A DNA stretch of 64,000 nucleotides from Pseudomonas putida (GCF_009883635.2 NZ_CP026115.2:5456001-5520000), one strand, 5' to 3'. Shown: positions 15,454 to 25,032, numbered from the stretch's first letter. Translations and numbers: made by a program. Notes: a model not told the origin generated them from the letters alone.

Positions 15454-16668
15454 ATGGGTTTTTCCGCAACCGCCACCCCCGAACCGCGCCGCCTCGGTGC
15501 GCCCTTGATCGCCCTGGCCCTGCTGCTGGCCGGCGCCTGGTTCCTCAACCTCAACGCCGGCTTCAAGCAGGTGCTGCTGCTGATTGTCGGTGCCGCCCTG
15601 GGCCTGACGCTCTATCACGCCGCTTTTGGCTTCACCTCGGCCTGGCGTGTGTTCATCAACGAGCGCCGCGGCGCTGGCCTGCGTGCGCAGATGGTCATGC
15701 TGACCCTGGCCGTGCTGCTGTTCTTCCCGGCGCTGTCGGCCGGCAGCCTGTTCGGCACCCCGGTTACCGGCCTGGTCGCGCCGGCTGGCGTGTCGGTGGT
15801 GTTCGGCGCGTTCATCTTCGGCATCGGCATGCAACTGGGGGGCGGCTGTGCCTCGGGCACGCTGTTCACGGTCGGCGGCGGCAATGCGCGGATGCTGGTG
15901 ACCCTGCTGTTCTTCATCATCGGCTCGGTCAGCGCCACCCACCATGCTGACTGGTGGTTCGCGCTGCCGTCGTTCCCGGCCACTTCGATTGTCCAGGCCT
16001 GGGGCGTGGTGCCTGCGCTGCTGGTCAGCGTGGCCGTGTTCGCGCTGATCGCCTGGGCCACGGTGGTGCTGGAAAAACGTCGTCATGGCGCCCTGGAAGC
16101 GCCACTGAGCAGCGAGCATCAAGGCCTGCGACGCTTCCTGCGCGGCCCTTGGCCGCTGCTATGGGGTGCGATTGCCCTGGCCTTGCTCAACTACGCCACC
16201 CTGGCCCTGGCCGGGCGCCCGTGGGGTATCACTTCGGCCTTTGCCCTGTGGGGCGCCAAGACCCTTTCCAGCTTCGGCGTGGACGTCGGCAGCTGGGTGT
16301 TCTGGCAGGCGCCGGCCAATGCCAAGGCACTGGCTGCGCCGCTGTGGCAGGACATCACCACGGTGATGGACATCGGCATCGTGCTCGGCGCACTGATGGC
16401 GGCAGGCCTGGCAGGCCGCTTCGCGCCAAGCCTGAAAATCCCGCTGCCATCGCTGATCGCCGCAGTGATCGGTGGCCTGCTGCTGGGCTATGGTTCGCGC
16501 CTGGCCTATGGCTGTAATATCGGCGCCTACTTCAGCGGTATCGCGTCGGGTAGTGTGCACGGCTGGTTGTGGCTGATCGCGGCTTACACCGGCAACCTGA
16601 TCGGCGTGCGCCTGCGCCCGCTGTTCTTCGCCGGCGAGCGCCGCCCGGTGGCGCTCAGCGGCTGCTGA
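15454..16668 (+). CDS. YeeE/YedE family sulfur-compound transporter
   Basis: 404 aa, polytopic, with the internal duplication of this family. Each half carries a conserved cysteine loop: 'GMQLGGGCASGTLFTVGGGN' near residue 130 and 'YGCNIGAYFSGIASGSVHGW' near residue 352. In thiosulfate importers of this family (TsuA) these cysteines relay the sulfur compound through the membrane. The usual TusA/YeeD-type soluble partner is not adjacent. Thiosulfate or another sulfur compound is the probable substrate, by family only. Possible control by the divergent LysR protein. Confidence 0.85.
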   Translation: MGFSATATPEPRRLGAPLIALALLLAGAWFLNLNAGFKQVLLLIVGAALGLTLYHAAFGFTSAWRVFINERRGAGLRAQMVMLTLAVLLFFPALSAGSLFGTPVTGLVAPAGVSVVFGAFIFGIGMQLGGGCASGTLFTVGGGNARMLVTLLFFIIGSVSATHHADWWFALPSFPATSIVQAWGVVPALLVSVAVFALIAWATVVLEKRRHGALEAPLSSEHQGLRRFLRGPWPLLWGAIALALLNYATLALAGRPWGITSAFALWGAKTLSSFGVDVGSWVFWQAPANAKALAAPLWQDITTVMDIGIVLGALMAAGLAGRFAPSLKIPLPSLIAAVIGGLLLGYGSRLAYGCNIGAYFSGIASGSVHGWLWLIAAYTGNLIGVRLRPLFFAGERRPVALSGC

Positions 16669-16718
16669 AACGATGTGATCAAGTGCGACCCGGCCTATCC
16701 CTGCTGAGCATTGCTTCA

Positions 16719-16745
16719 CCAGGTGCAGTAATCATCTGCACCTGG
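16719..16745. terminator. Perfect 10-base inverted repeat between the YeeE/YedE and quinone reductase genes
   Basis: CCAGGTGCAG and CTGCACCTGG flank a 7-base centre, 50 bases after one stop and 67 bases before the next start. There is no T-run, so a regulator site for the quinone reductase gene is as likely as a terminator. Confidence 0.45.
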
Positions 16746-16812
16746 CCCGATTGTTCGAATTCCGCCTGCCAATTAGCCTGATCCGGTCTTTCACTGCCGC
16801 AAGGAACCGAAC

Positions 16813-17787
16813 ATGGCTAGCCGAATTGCCCTGAGCGCCACTGGCGCTGCCGACGTCATGCACCTGGAACAGCTGCAGCCCCAGCAGCCCGGCCCCGGGC
16901 AGGTATGGCTGGAGCAGACTGCAATGGGCGTCAACCCCCTCGATGTGCTGCAGCGCAAAGGCGGCGCACCGCTGGCCCTGCCTTCGGGGCTGGGGCTGGA
17001 GGGGGCCGGGCGAGTGACTGCGGTGGGTGCAGGAGTGAGCAACGTACAGGTGGGTGACCGCGTTGCGTATGCCACCGGCCCTGTGGGCGCCTATGCCAGC
17101 GGCCGACTTTACCCGGCGGAGCGCCTGGTGAAGTTGCCGCCAAGCCTGGACGATGAAGCGGCCGCTGCCGTGCTGTTCAAGGGCATCACTGCGCAGTACC
17201 TGCTCAAGGCAACCTACCCGGTGGGGGCTGGTACGCAGATTCTGCTGTATGGCGCCGCCGGTGCCCTCGGCCAGCTCATGGCTCCCTGGGCGCGTCATCT
17301 GGGTGCCCGGGTGATTGGCGTGGTGTCGAAGCCGCAGAGCGTGACGCGGGCGCAGGCTGCGGGGTGTGACGCGGTGCTGGTGTTCGATGCCGCGAGCCTG
17401 GCCAGCCAGGTGCGTGCGCTGACCCAGGGGCAGGGCGTCGACGTGGTATATGACAGCGTAGGCAAGCTGTCGCTGCAGGCATCGCTGGACAGCCTGCGTC
17501 CCCGCGGCCTGCTGGTGTCCTGTGGGGCAATCTCGGGAGTACCGGCCCCCATCGAAGTGGCCACCCTCAATGCCAAGGGGTCGCTGTACCTGACCCGGCC
17601 GTCCCTGGCCGCCCACACTGCCACGGCCGAGGAATACCAGCAGCGCGCAGTCGATGTGCTGGCAGCGATTGGCGCAGGTATCATTCAGCCCCGCGTGTGG
17701 CGCCGTTACCCGTTGGCCGAGGCAGCCAGGGCCCATGGGGACCTGGAGCAAGGGCGGTCGGAAGGGGCGCTGATTCTCACCGCTTGA
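16813..17787 (+). CDS. NADPH:quinone oxidoreductase, zinc-free MDR superfamily
   Basis: 324 aa, the usual length for QorA-type enzymes. A GroES-like N-terminal part ('QTAMGVNPLDVLQRKGG', 'LGLEGAGRVTAVGAGV') precedes a nucleotide-binding Rossmann domain ('ILLYGAAGALGQLMAPWARHLGA', about residues 139-161) and 'GVDVVYDSVGKLSLQASLDSLRPRG'. The zinc-binding cysteines of alcohol dehydrogenases are absent, as expected for quinone reductases. AAGGAA lies 8 bases before the ATG. The following LysR gene starts 27 bases after the stop, so the two may be co-transcribed. Confidence 0.88.
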   Translation: MASRIALSATGAADVMHLEQLQPQQPGPGQVWLEQTAMGVNPLDVLQRKGGAPLALPSGLGLEGAGRVTAVGAGVSNVQVGDRVAYATGPVGAYASGRLYPAERLVKLPPSLDDEAAAAVLFKGITAQYLLKATYPVGAGTQILLYGAAGALGQLMAPWARHLGARVIGVVSKPQSVTRAQAAGCDAVLVFDAASLASQVRALTQGQGVDVVYDSVGKLSLQASLDSLRPRGLLVSCGAISGVPAPIEVATLNAKGSLYLTRPSLAAHTATAEEYQQRAVDVLAAIGAGIIQPRVWRRYPLAEAARAHGDLEQGRSEGALILTA

Positions 17788-17813
17788 TACCGAACTCACC
17801 ACCGAGCCTTGCC

Positions 17814-18740
17814 ATGGATGCCTTTGACAGCCGCCGCGCTGATGAACTCGCCACCTTGCTGGCCTTGCACGAGCAACGCTCGTTTGCCGCTGCCGGCCGC
17901 CAGCTGGAGCGCCATCCCACGGTGCTGTCGAAGCGCCTGAACGCCCTGGAGCAACGCCTGGGCATACGCCTTGTGGAGCGCACCACACGGCAGTTGCGCT
18001 TCACCGACGAAGGTGAGCGGCTGGTAGCACGCGTGCGCGAGGCCAGCCGCCTGATTGCCGAGGCCGAGCAGGAGGCCGCCGAGGGCGCCGCAGAGGTGCG
18101 TGGCCGCCTGCGCCTGGCCTTGCCTGCCGCCATGGGCCGCCGCTGGCTGAGCGGCCTGCTGGCGGATTTTGTCCTGACTTACCCTGAAGTGACCATCGAA
18201 GCCGAGTATGCCGACCGTTTCGTTGACCTGGTCGGCGAGGGTTTCGACGCAGCCATCCGCGTTGGCGAGCTGGCAGACAATCGCCTGGTGGCGCGCAAGC
18301 TGGGTGATCACCTGCGCATCCTGTGCGCTTCACCGGCCTACCTTGCGCGCCATGGTGAACCTGCTGAGCCTCAACAGCTTGTTGAACATAATTGCTTAGA
18401 ATTCAGTGGTTTACGATCATTTCCTGAATGGCGGCTCAACAATGAAGCGCAACAGGTGAGCGTCCGGGTCAGCGGCTCGCTACGCGGCAACGACAATGAG
18501 GCACTGCTTGAGGCCGCGCGGCGTGGCGTGGGCATTCTGGCAGGTGGCGACTGGCTGATGGGCGAGGACCTCGCGGCCGGACGCCTGGTGCGCGTGTTGC
18601 CACAATGGCAGCTGGACGTGGCAGCGGGTATCTACCTGGTGCGCCCCTCGGCGCGGCTGAACAGCGCGGCCATGGGGGCGTTCAAGGCCTGGATAGAGGA
18701 ACGCTTCAAGAACGGCCCGCCCTGGCGAAACCAGGGCTGA
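17814..18740 (+). CDS. LysR-family transcriptional regulator with a rare-codon patch
   Basis: 308 aa from the ATG at 17814; the longer open frame overlaps the quinone reductase gene and is rejected. The winged helix-turn-helix is at about residues 8-68 ('SFAAAGRQLERHPTVLSKRLNALEQRLGIRLVERTTRQLRF'-like spacing) and the effector domain follows. A short stretch (18375-18430) is AT-rich and uses TTA twice, CGA and TCA, codons that are scarce elsewhere in the window; the protein stays in frame there ('HNCLEF...SFPEW'). It probably regulates the preceding quinone reductase or itself. Confidence 0.9.
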   Translation: MDAFDSRRADELATLLALHEQRSFAAAGRQLERHPTVLSKRLNALEQRLGIRLVERTTRQLRFTDEGERLVARVREASRLIAEAEQEAAEGAAEVRGRLRLALPAAMGRRWLSGLLADFVLTYPEVTIEAEYADRFVDLVGEGFDAAIRVGELADNRLVARKLGDHLRILCASPAYLARHGEPAEPQQLVEHNCLEFSGLRSFPEWRLNNEAQQVSVRVSGSLRGNDNEALLEAARRGVGILAGGDWLMGEDLAAGRLVRVLPQWQLDVAAGIYLVRPSARLNSAAMGAFKAWIEERFKNGPPWRNQG

Positions 18741-18794
18741 CTGAGTCTCAAAAATGCACTATAAAAATATTTCAAATATATGAAATATATAGAT

Positions 18795-19124
18795 TTATCG
18801 TTTAGCAACTGCGTGCTGGACGCACTGTTCGTAATACGTCTGCTTGATCGCTGCCGGCTGCAGCTTCGAACGGCTGTTGTAGGTCTGTTCGGTGATGCCG
18901 AAGGCAGTCATGCGCATCCATGGCTTGTCGAAACGGCGCACCTGCAGCTTCTTGCGCGTGGCATACAGGGTGACCCCGGAGAGCTTGGCTTGCTGGGCCT
19001 CGGCGGCGATTTGCGAGCCCCAACCACAGACGTTGCGATCGTTCTGGTTCAGCGCCTTGGCCTGGGCGCCGAAGCCGACAGTGGCCAACAGGCAGCCGGC
19101 CATCGTTGCTAGAATTGTTCGCAT
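18795..19124 (-). CDS. Small periplasmic hypothetical protein
   Basis: 109 aa with a signal peptide (about residues 1-22, ending GAQAKA). The mature part has two cysteines ('RNVCGWGSQIAAEAQQAKLSGVT' and 'YYEQCVQHAV') that could form a disulfide, and basic, tyrosine-containing stretches. I do not recognise the family. AGGAC precedes the ATG at a normal distance. The gene is convergent with the LysR gene and stands alone; its upstream side faces the FadR-type regulator. Confidence 0.65.
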   Translation of the reverse strand: MRTILATMAGCLLATVGFGAQAKALNQNDRNVCGWGSQIAAEAQQAKLSGVTLYATRKKLQVRRFDKPWMRMTAFGITEQTYNSRSKLQPAAIKQTYYEQCVQHAVAKR

Positions 19125-19348
19125 GTTGCTGTCCTAAGCATATGAAGATGAACGAAGTTTGCCTTCACTGGAAATGCCTGGGGGCCAGCATTTTCCTATC
19201 AGGTAGTGGCGATGCGAAAGCGATTTGCCAGTGCGGGGCTTAGGCGCCGCGTTCAGCAGCGTCAGTTTCGAGACGCGCCATGGAAAAGGCTCACTGTACC
19301 TGACTTCACGGCGGCCAGCCCCGGCAAGAAATACCGCGTCGGGTGTAT

Positions 19349-19361
19349 GTGATCGTACAAC
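19349..19361. promoter_or_regulatory. Probable FadR/GntR-type operator in front of the sugar-acid regulator gene
   Basis: GTGATCGTACAAC shares ATCGTACAAC and the leading GT with the site at 26002-26014 in front of kdgD. It is part of a wider imperfect palindrome (TGTA...TACA), 47 bases before the regulator start at 19408. Autoregulation is the simplest reading. Confidence 0.6.
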
Positions 19362-19407
19362 TGCTTGCGTTATGATGACGGCTGTCTTTCAAGGTGAAAT
19401 ACAGGGC

Positions 19408-20157
19408 ATGACAGAGCAGCAGGTACAGGCAAGGACCCGGCGCAAGCCGCGCAGTCTGGCCCAGGAACTGGTCACGGTGCTGACCGAGCGCATTCGCAGC
19501 GGCCAGCTCAAGCGCGGCGACAAGCTACCGACCGAATCGCAGATCATGGCCGAGGAGGGCGTCAGCCGTACCGTGGTGCGTGAGGCGATCTCCCGGCTGC
19601 AGGCGGCCGGGCAGGTCGAGACTCGCCATGGCATCGGCACCTTCGTGCTGGATGCGCCAGCGACCGGGGGCTTCCGTATCGACCCGGCGACCGTGGTGAC
19701 CTTGCGCGAGGTGCTGGCGGTACTGGAGCTGCGCATCGCCCTGGAAATCGAATCGGCGGGCCTGGCGGCGCAACGGCGCAGCGATGAAGAGCTGACCGGC
19801 ATGCGTGCGGCGCTGGACGAGCTGAACGAGGGGGCTGCACATGCCACCGACGCGGTATCGGCGGACTTCCAGTTCCACCTGCGTATTGCCCAGGCCAGCG
19901 GCAACCACTACTTCGCCGACATCATCAACCACCTGGGTACCAGCATCATTCCGCGTACCCGGTTGAATTCGGCGCGGTTGGCCCATGATGACCAGGCGCA
20001 TTACATGAGCCGGTTGATGCATGAGCATGAAGCGATCTACGAAGCCATTGCCCGGCGCGACAGCGAAGGGGCGAAGATGGCCATGCGCATGCACCTGAGC
20101 AACAGCCGCGAACGCTTGCGCCAGGCCCATGAAGAAGCAGAGGCACAAGGGGCCTGA
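19408..20157 (+). CDS. FadR-subfamily GntR regulator, probably of galactarate/glucarate catabolism
   Basis: 249 aa from the ATG at 19408 (AGGG 3 bases before it and AAGGTGAAA further up); upstream ATGs at 19372, 19375 and 19225 are in frame but less likely. The GntR winged helix is at about residues 15-80 ('LPTESQIMAEEGVSRTVVREAI', 'GIGTFVL'). The C-terminal FCD domain (about 100-240) has the metal-binding pattern of Asp/His residues ('DFQFHLRIAQASGNHYF', 'HEAIYEAI'). It faces the 3' end of the sugar-acid operon across REP repeats and a terminator. Shared operator-like sequences at 19349 and 26002 link it to that operon. Confidence 0.88.
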   Translation: MTEQQVQARTRRKPRSLAQELVTVLTERIRSGQLKRGDKLPTESQIMAEEGVSRTVVREAISRLQAAGQVETRHGIGTFVLDAPATGGFRIDPATVVTLREVLAVLELRIALEIESAGLAAQRRSDEELTGMRAALDELNEGAAHATDAVSADFQFHLRIAQASGNHYFADIINHLGTSIIPRTRLNSARLAHDDQAHYMSRLMHEHEAIYEAIARRDSEGAKMAMRMHLSNSRERLRQAHEEAEAQGA

Positions 20158-20175
20158 GCCCTTCAGTAACCTTTG

Positions 20176-20274
20176 CTGGCCTCTTCGCGGGACAAGCCCG
20201 CTCCTACAGGAGTACCTGTAGCTTCAGGGCTGCGCAGCACCTGTAGGAGCGGGCTTGTCCCGCGAAGAGGCCAG
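20176..20274. repeat. Paired REP element (REPIN), perfect 35-base arms
   Basis: The left arm 20176-20210 (CTGGCCTCTTCGCGGGACAA...) is exactly complementary to the right arm 20240-20274, with a 29-base centre. It is a Pseudomonas REP sequence in head-to-head orientation, lying between two convergent genes, the standard position for such elements. Confidence 0.9.
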
Positions 20275-20285
20275 TGCAGGCAACA

Positions 20286-20318
20286 AAGAAAGCCCCGCAG
20301 ATGCGGGGCTTTCTTGTT
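20286..20318. terminator. Bidirectional Rho-independent terminator
   Basis: AAGAAAGCCCCGC and GCGGGGCTTTCTT pair perfectly around AGAT. T-rich tails exist in both directions, so it can serve the FadR-type regulator on plus and the KGSADH operon on minus. Confidence 0.85.
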
Positions 20319-20327
20319 TCAGGGCAC

Positions 20328-21908
20328 TCAGACCGTCCCTTCGCTCCACTGCCCGTTGACCAGGCGACGCAGCCCCAGCGGGTTGCCGTCACGCAGTGCT
20401 TCCGGCAGCAGCGCCTGCGGGTAGTTCTGGTAGCACACCGGGCGCAGGAAGCGGTCGATGGCCAGGGTGCCGACCGAGGTGCCGCGGGCATCGGAGGTGG
20501 CCGGATACGGCCCGCCGTGGACCATCGCGTCACACACTTCCACGCCCGTCGGGTAGCCATTGACCAGAATGCGGCCGACTTTCTCTTCCAGCAGCGGCAC
20601 CAGCCAGGCGAAGGCCTCGAAGTCCTCCGGCTCGCCAATCAGCGTCGCGGTCAGCTGGCCGCGCAGGCCCAGCAGGGCGTCACGCAGTTGCGCATTGTCC
20701 TTGACCTCGACCGCCACGGTGGTCGGGCCGAACACTTCTTCCTGCAGCAGCGGGTCGGCCTCCACCAGCAGGCGGGCATCGGCCTTGAACAGCTGGGCAC
20801 GGGCCTGGCTGCCTTCCTGGGCCTGGCCGGCCAGGTGCTCGATACCGGCGTGGGCGTGCAGGTGCTCCAGGCCGCCGACGTAGCTGCGCAGGCCACCGGC
20901 ATTGAGCATGGTCTGCCCGGCTTGCTGGTCCAGGTGCTGGCCGAGGTCGGCGAGCAACTGGCTGTACTGCGGCGACTGCAGGCCGATCACCAGGCCCGGG
21001 TTGGTGCAGAACTGCCCGGCACCCATGCAGACCGAGCCGGCCAGCTCACGAGCGATGGCCTCGCCACGCTTGGCCAGGGCACCCGGCAGGATGATCACCG
21101 GGTTGATGCTGGACATCTCGGCGAACACCGGGATCGGCTGCGGGCGCTCGGCCGCCATGCGGCACAGGGCATCGCCACCCTTGAGCGAACCGGTGAAGCC
21201 GACGGCCTGGATGGCCGGGTGCTTGACCAGCGGCTCGCCGACGCCAGCGCCGAACACCATGTTGAACACACCCTTGGGCATGCCGGTACGCTCGGCGGCG
21301 CGTTGGATGGCGCAGCCGACCAGATCGGCGGTGGCCATGTGGCCGCTGTGTGCCTTGAACACCACCGGGCAGCCGGCGGCGAGGGCTGCGGCGGTGTCAC
21401 CACCGGCAGTCGAGAAGGCCAGCGGGAAGTTGCTGGCACCGAACACGGCGACCGGGCCGACGCCGATGCGCATCTGGCGCAGGTCTACCCGCGGCAGCGG
21501 TTGGCGCTCGGGCAGGGCCAGGTCGATGCGCGCACCGAGGAAATCGCCACGGCGCAGCACCTGGGCGAACAGGCGCATCTGGCCGCTGGTGCGGCCGCGT
21601 TCGCCCTGGATGCGCGCGGCAGGCAGGGCGGTTTCACGGCAGACGATGGCAACGAAGGCGTCATCCAGCTCGTCCAGTTCGGCAGCGATGGCGTCGAGGA
21701 ACTCGGCGCGGCGGGCCGGCTTCAGGTTGCGGAATTCGACGAACGCGGCAGCAGCGGCTTTGGCTGCCTGGTCCACTTCGGCCTCGGTGGCCTGGGCGAA
21801 GCTGTACGGCAGGGCCTCGCCGGTGGTGGCGTCCAGGCTCTGCAGGCGTTGTGCGCCAGCGGCGCTGCGCTGGCCGGCGATGAAGTTGTGGCCGAGGATC
21901 TCTGGCAT
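20328..21908 (-). CDS. 2,5-dioxovalerate (alpha-ketoglutarate semialdehyde) dehydrogenase
   Basis: 526 aa, longer than common aldehyde dehydrogenases and typical of the KGSADH subfamily. Visible motifs: 'GPVAVFGASNFPLAFSTAGGD' (cofactor site, near residue 155), 'VGFTGSLKGG', 'FAEMSSINP' with the general-base Glu, and 'GAGQFCTNPG' with the catalytic Cys near residue 300. It oxidises 2-oxoglutarate semialdehyde, the product of KdgD, to 2-oxoglutarate with NAD(P)+. Last gene of the kdgD-gudP-garD operon, 23 bases after garD; AGGAG precedes the ATG. Confidence 0.93.
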   Translation of the reverse strand: MPEILGHNFIAGQRSAAGAQRLQSLDATTGEALPYSFAQATEAEVDQAAKAAAAAFVEFRNLKPARRAEFLDAIAAELDELDDAFVAIVCRETALPAARIQGERGRTSGQMRLFAQVLRRGDFLGARIDLALPERQPLPRVDLRQMRIGVGPVAVFGASNFPLAFSTAGGDTAAALAAGCPVVFKAHSGHMATADLVGCAIQRAAERTGMPKGVFNMVFGAGVGEPLVKHPAIQAVGFTGSLKGGDALCRMAAERPQPIPVFAEMSSINPVIILPGALAKRGEAIARELAGSVCMGAGQFCTNPGLVIGLQSPQYSQLLADLGQHLDQQAGQTMLNAGGLRSYVGGLEHLHAHAGIEHLAGQAQEGSQARAQLFKADARLLVEADPLLQEEVFGPTTVAVEVKDNAQLRDALLGLRGQLTATLIGEPEDFEAFAWLVPLLEEKVGRILVNGYPTGVEVCDAMVHGGPYPATSDARGTSVGTLAIDRFLRPVCYQNYPQALLPEALRDGNPLGLRRLVNGQWSEGTV

Positions 21909-21931
21909 GTGGGGCTCCTAGGGTTGAATGT

Positions 21932-23485
21932 TCAGGTAATCGGTGCCGGATTGAACAAGGTGATGTCGTTGTGCAGGCGGTGCTGTTCGGCCCAGGTCTG
22001 CTTGCGGCCGCTGGCCACGTCCAGGTAGTAGTGGAACAGCTCCCAGCCCAGTTCTTCGATGGTCGAGCGGCCACTGGCGATGCGCCCGGCGTCGATGTCG
22101 ATCAGGTCCGGCCAGCGCTGGGCCAGCTCGGTACGGGTGCAGACCTTGACCACGGGGGCCATGGCCAGGCCATACGGCGTGCCGCGGCCAGTGGTGAACA
22201 CATGCAGGTTCATGCCGGCGGCCAGTTGCAGGGTGCCGCAGACAAAGTCGCTGGCTGGGGTGGCGCAAAAGATAAGGCCCTTGCGGTTGACCCGCTCGCC
22301 TGGGCCGAGCACGCCCTGGATGGCGCCGCTGCCAGACTTGACGATCGAACCGAGGGACTTCTCGACGATGTTCGACAGGCCGCCTTTCTTGTTGCCCGGC
22401 GTGGTGTTGGCGCTGCGGTCCGCCGCGCCTTGCTGCAGGTAGCGGTCGTACCAGTCCATCTCGCGCACCAGGGCATCGGCGACTTCCTGGTTTTCGGCGC
22501 GCGAGGTGAGCATGTAGATGGCATCGCGCACTTCGGTCACTTCCGAGAACAGCACCGTGGCGCCAGCGCGCACCAGCAGGTCGGCGGCGTAGCCCAGTGC
22601 CGGGTTGGCGGTGATGCCGGAGAAGGCGTCACTGCCGCCGCACTGCATGCCGAGGATCAGCTCGCTGGCCGGCACGGTCTCGCGGCGGCGCTGGTCGAGC
22701 TTCTTCAGGCGGGTTTCGGCCAGGCCCATGATCTGCTCGATCATCTCGGCAAAGCCCAGGCTGGCGTCCTGCAGGCGATACAGCCACGGCTCGCTGAGGT
22801 CCACGGACGGGTCATTGTCGTGCATCACCTGGCCGGCCTGGAGCTTTTCGCAGCCCAGGCTGATCACCAGCGCCTCGCCACCGAGGTTGGGGTTGCGCGC
22901 CAGGTTGCGCACGGTGCGGATCGGGATGTAGGCGTCGCGAGCGTTGATCGCCACGCCGCAGCCATAGCTGTGGGTGAGGGCGACGACATCATCGACATTG
23001 GGGTATTTGGGCAGCAATTCGGTTCGGATACGCTTGACCGCGTGTTCCAGCACGCCGGTCACGCACTGCACGGTGGTGGTGATGCCGAGGATGTTACGGG
23101 TGCCGACGGTGCCATCGGCGTTGCGGTAGCCTTCGAAGGTGAAGCCGTCCAGTGGTGGCAGGGCGTCCGGTACCGCGTCGCAGCGCGGCAGGCTGTCCAG
23201 CTCGGGGGCGGCCGGCATGGCCAGCTGGCTTTCCTGCACCCAGCTGCCCTGGCGCAGGTCTTCCAGCGCATACCCGATGATCTGCCCGTAGCGGCGCACC
23301 GGCTCGCCCTTGGCGATCAGCACGGTGGCAACCTTGTGGCTCTGTGGCACGCCTTCGACCAGGGTCAGGCCATCGGCGAAGCGTGCACCTTCGCCCAGGC
23401 CGCCGTCGTTGACCACTACCACGACGTTGTCGTCGTCGTGCAGGCGGACGTAGCGGGGCGAGTCGGAATGTTCGATCAACTGCAT
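21932..23485 (-). CDS. garD: Galactarate dehydratase
   Basis: 517 aa, the usual length of GarD. A small N-terminal SAF-like domain (about residues 1-95, '[18 protein letters not shown]') precedes the UxaA/GarD catalytic core. The core contains '[23 protein letters not shown]', 'HSYGCGVAI', 'SLGCEKLQ', '[23 protein letters not shown]' and '[16 protein letters not shown]'. It dehydrates galactarate to 5-dehydro-4-deoxy-glucarate, the substrate of KdgD two genes upstream. Iron-dependent in the E. coli enzyme. No glucarate dehydratase (gudD) lies in this window. Confidence 0.93.
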   Translation of the reverse strand: MQLIEHSDSPRYVRLHDDDNVVVVVNDGGLGEGARFADGLTLVEGVPQSHKVATVLIAKGEPVRRYGQIIGYALEDLRQGSWVQESQLAMPAAPELDSLPRCDAVPDALPPLDGFTFEGYRNADGTVGTRNILGITTTVQCVTGVLEHAVKRIRTELLPKYPNVDDVVALTHSYGCGVAINARDAYIPIRTVRNLARNPNLGGEALVISLGCEKLQAGQVMHDNDPSVDLSEPWLYRLQDASLGFAEMIEQIMGLAETRLKKLDQRRRETVPASELILGMQCGGSDAFSGITANPALGYAADLLVRAGATVLFSEVTEVRDAIYMLTSRAENQEVADALVREMDWYDRYLQQGAADRSANTTPGNKKGGLSNIVEKSLGSIVKSGSGAIQGVLGPGERVNRKGLIFCATPASDFVCGTLQLAAGMNLHVFTTGRGTPYGLAMAPVVKVCTRTELAQRWPDLIDIDAGRIASGRSTIEELGWELFHYYLDVASGRKQTWAEQHRLHNDITLFNPAPIT

Positions 23486-23564
23486 GTTTGGGCCCTACTT
23501 GTCAGGTTCTCAGGCTTTTTGTACGTCCGCCCGCGCAGGCTTCGGCCGGCGCGGGCGTGTTCAC

Positions 23565-24929
23565 TCAGTGCCGCGAGCTGGCCAGTTCGCCGTTGGCGAC
23601 CGGCTCAGGCTGTGGCTTTGGGGCATCGTCGCGCAACTCGATACGCTTGATCGGGCCGACGATCACCAGGTAGCTGAACACCGCCACCAGGGCATTGGCA
23701 CCCACGTACACCAGGGCCCACTTGAACGAGCCGGTGGCGCTGATGATGTAGCCGATGACGATCGGGGTGGTGATCGAGGCGATGTTGCCGAAGGTGTTGA
23801 ACAGGCCACCGGACAGCCCGGCGATCTGCTTGGGCGAGGTGTCTGCCACCACCGCCCAGCCCAGTGCACCGATGCCTTTGCCGAAGAAGGCCAGGGTCAT
23901 GAAACCGACCACCATCCATTCGGCGTCGACATAGTTGCAGAAGACCATGGTGGTCGACAGCAACAGGCCGCAGACGATCGGCAGCTTGCGCGAGAAGGTC
24001 AGCGAGTTGCCGCGGCGCAGCAGCCAGTCCGAGATCACGCCGCCCAGCACGCCACCGATGAAGCCGCACACCGCCGGCAGCGAGGCGATGAAGCCGGCCT
24101 TGAGGATGGTCATGCCGCGTTCCTGCACCAGGTACACCGGGAACCAGGTGAGGAAGAAGTAAGTGATGGCGTTGATGCAGTACTGGCCCAGGTACACGCC
24201 CAGCAGCATGCGGCTGGTCAGCAGTTGCTTGATGTAGCCCCATTTCGGGCCATCGTTGCCGCGCTTCTGGTCCATGTCGACCAGGCCGCCGTTCTGTTCG
24301 ATGTGCTCGAGTTCGTCCTTGCTGATGCGCGGGTGCTGGCGCGGGTTGTAGATGGTCTTCAGCCACACCATGGAGAACACGATGCCCAGGGCGCCCATGA
24401 CCACGAACACGTGTTCCCAGCCGAAGCTGAACACGATCCAGCCCATGATCGGGGCAAACAGTGCAGTGGCGAAGTACTGCGCCGAGTTGAAGATCGCCGA
24501 GGCGGTACCACGCTCCTGGGTCGGGAACCAGGCTGCGACGATACGGGCGTTACCCGGGAACGACGGGGCTTCGGCGAAGCCGACCAGAAAGCGCAGGGTG
24601 AACAGGGTCACCACCGCCCAGGCCACCGGCAGGCCGCCGACAAAGCCTTGCAGCAGGGTGAACAGCGACCAGGTGAAAATGCTGAAGGCGTAGACATTCT
24701 TCGAACCGAAGCGGTCCAGCAGCCAGCCACCGGGGATCTGCCCGGCCACGTAAGCCCATCCGAAGGCGGAGAAAATATAACCAAGGGTGACGGCGTCGAT
24801 GCCGAGGTCTTTCTGCAGGCTGGAGCCTGCGATAGCGATGGTTGCTCGGTCTGCGTAGTTGATCGTGGTCACCAGGAACAGCATGAACAGGATCAGGTAG
24901 CGCACATGCGTCTTTTTAGTCGCTTGCAT
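23565..24929 (-). CDS. gudP: Glucarate/galactarate MFS transporter (anion:cation symporter family)
   Basis: 454 aa with 12 predicted helices, major facilitator superfamily. N-terminal 'YADRATIAIAGSSLQKDLGID' and 'GWAYVAGQIPGGWLLDRFGSKN' carry the loop 2-3 signature of the ACS family (GudP/GarP/ExuT). 'RFLVGFAEAPSFPGNARIVAAWFP' is a second hallmark. It should import the aldarates degraded by the flanking enzymes by proton symport. GGGAG precedes the ATG. It lies 103 bases after kdgD, with a strong hairpin between, and 79 bases before garD. Confidence 0.92.
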   Translation of the reverse strand: MQATKKTHVRYLILFMLFLVTTINYADRATIAIAGSSLQKDLGIDAVTLGYIFSAFGWAYVAGQIPGGWLLDRFGSKNVYAFSIFTWSLFTLLQGFVGGLPVAWAVVTLFTLRFLVGFAEAPSFPGNARIVAAWFPTQERGTASAIFNSAQYFATALFAPIMGWIVFSFGWEHVFVVMGALGIVFSMVWLKTIYNPRQHPRISKDELEHIEQNGGLVDMDQKRGNDGPKWGYIKQLLTSRMLLGVYLGQYCINAITYFFLTWFPVYLVQERGMTILKAGFIASLPAVCGFIGGVLGGVISDWLLRRGNSLTFSRKLPIVCGLLLSTTMVFCNYVDAEWMVVGFMTLAFFGKGIGALGWAVVADTSPKQIAGLSGGLFNTFGNIASITTPIVIGYIISATGSFKWALVYVGANALVAVFSYLVIVGPIKRIELRDDAPKPQPEPVANGELASSRH

Positions 24930-24978
24930 GCTGTTAATACTCCCACTAGTTATTTTTGTGCGGGCTCACGAGTTGTAG

Positions 24979-25003
24979 CCGGAGTGGGGCGGGCCCACTC
25001 CGG
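24979..25003 (-). terminator. Intercistronic hairpin between kdgD and gudP
   Basis: CCGGAGTGGG and CCCACTCCGG are perfect 10-base arms with a 5-base loop. There is no T-run on the minus strand. It may partly terminate or stabilise kdgD mRNA, giving more dehydratase than transporter. Confidence 0.5.
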
Positions 25004-25032
25004 ATGCGGCATTGGCAGGCCGCGGGGCGCGC

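Noticed and set aside
20176..20274. CRISPR array
   Set aside because: Only two inverted copies are present; CRISPR arrays need several direct repeats with unique spacers. This is a REP pair.
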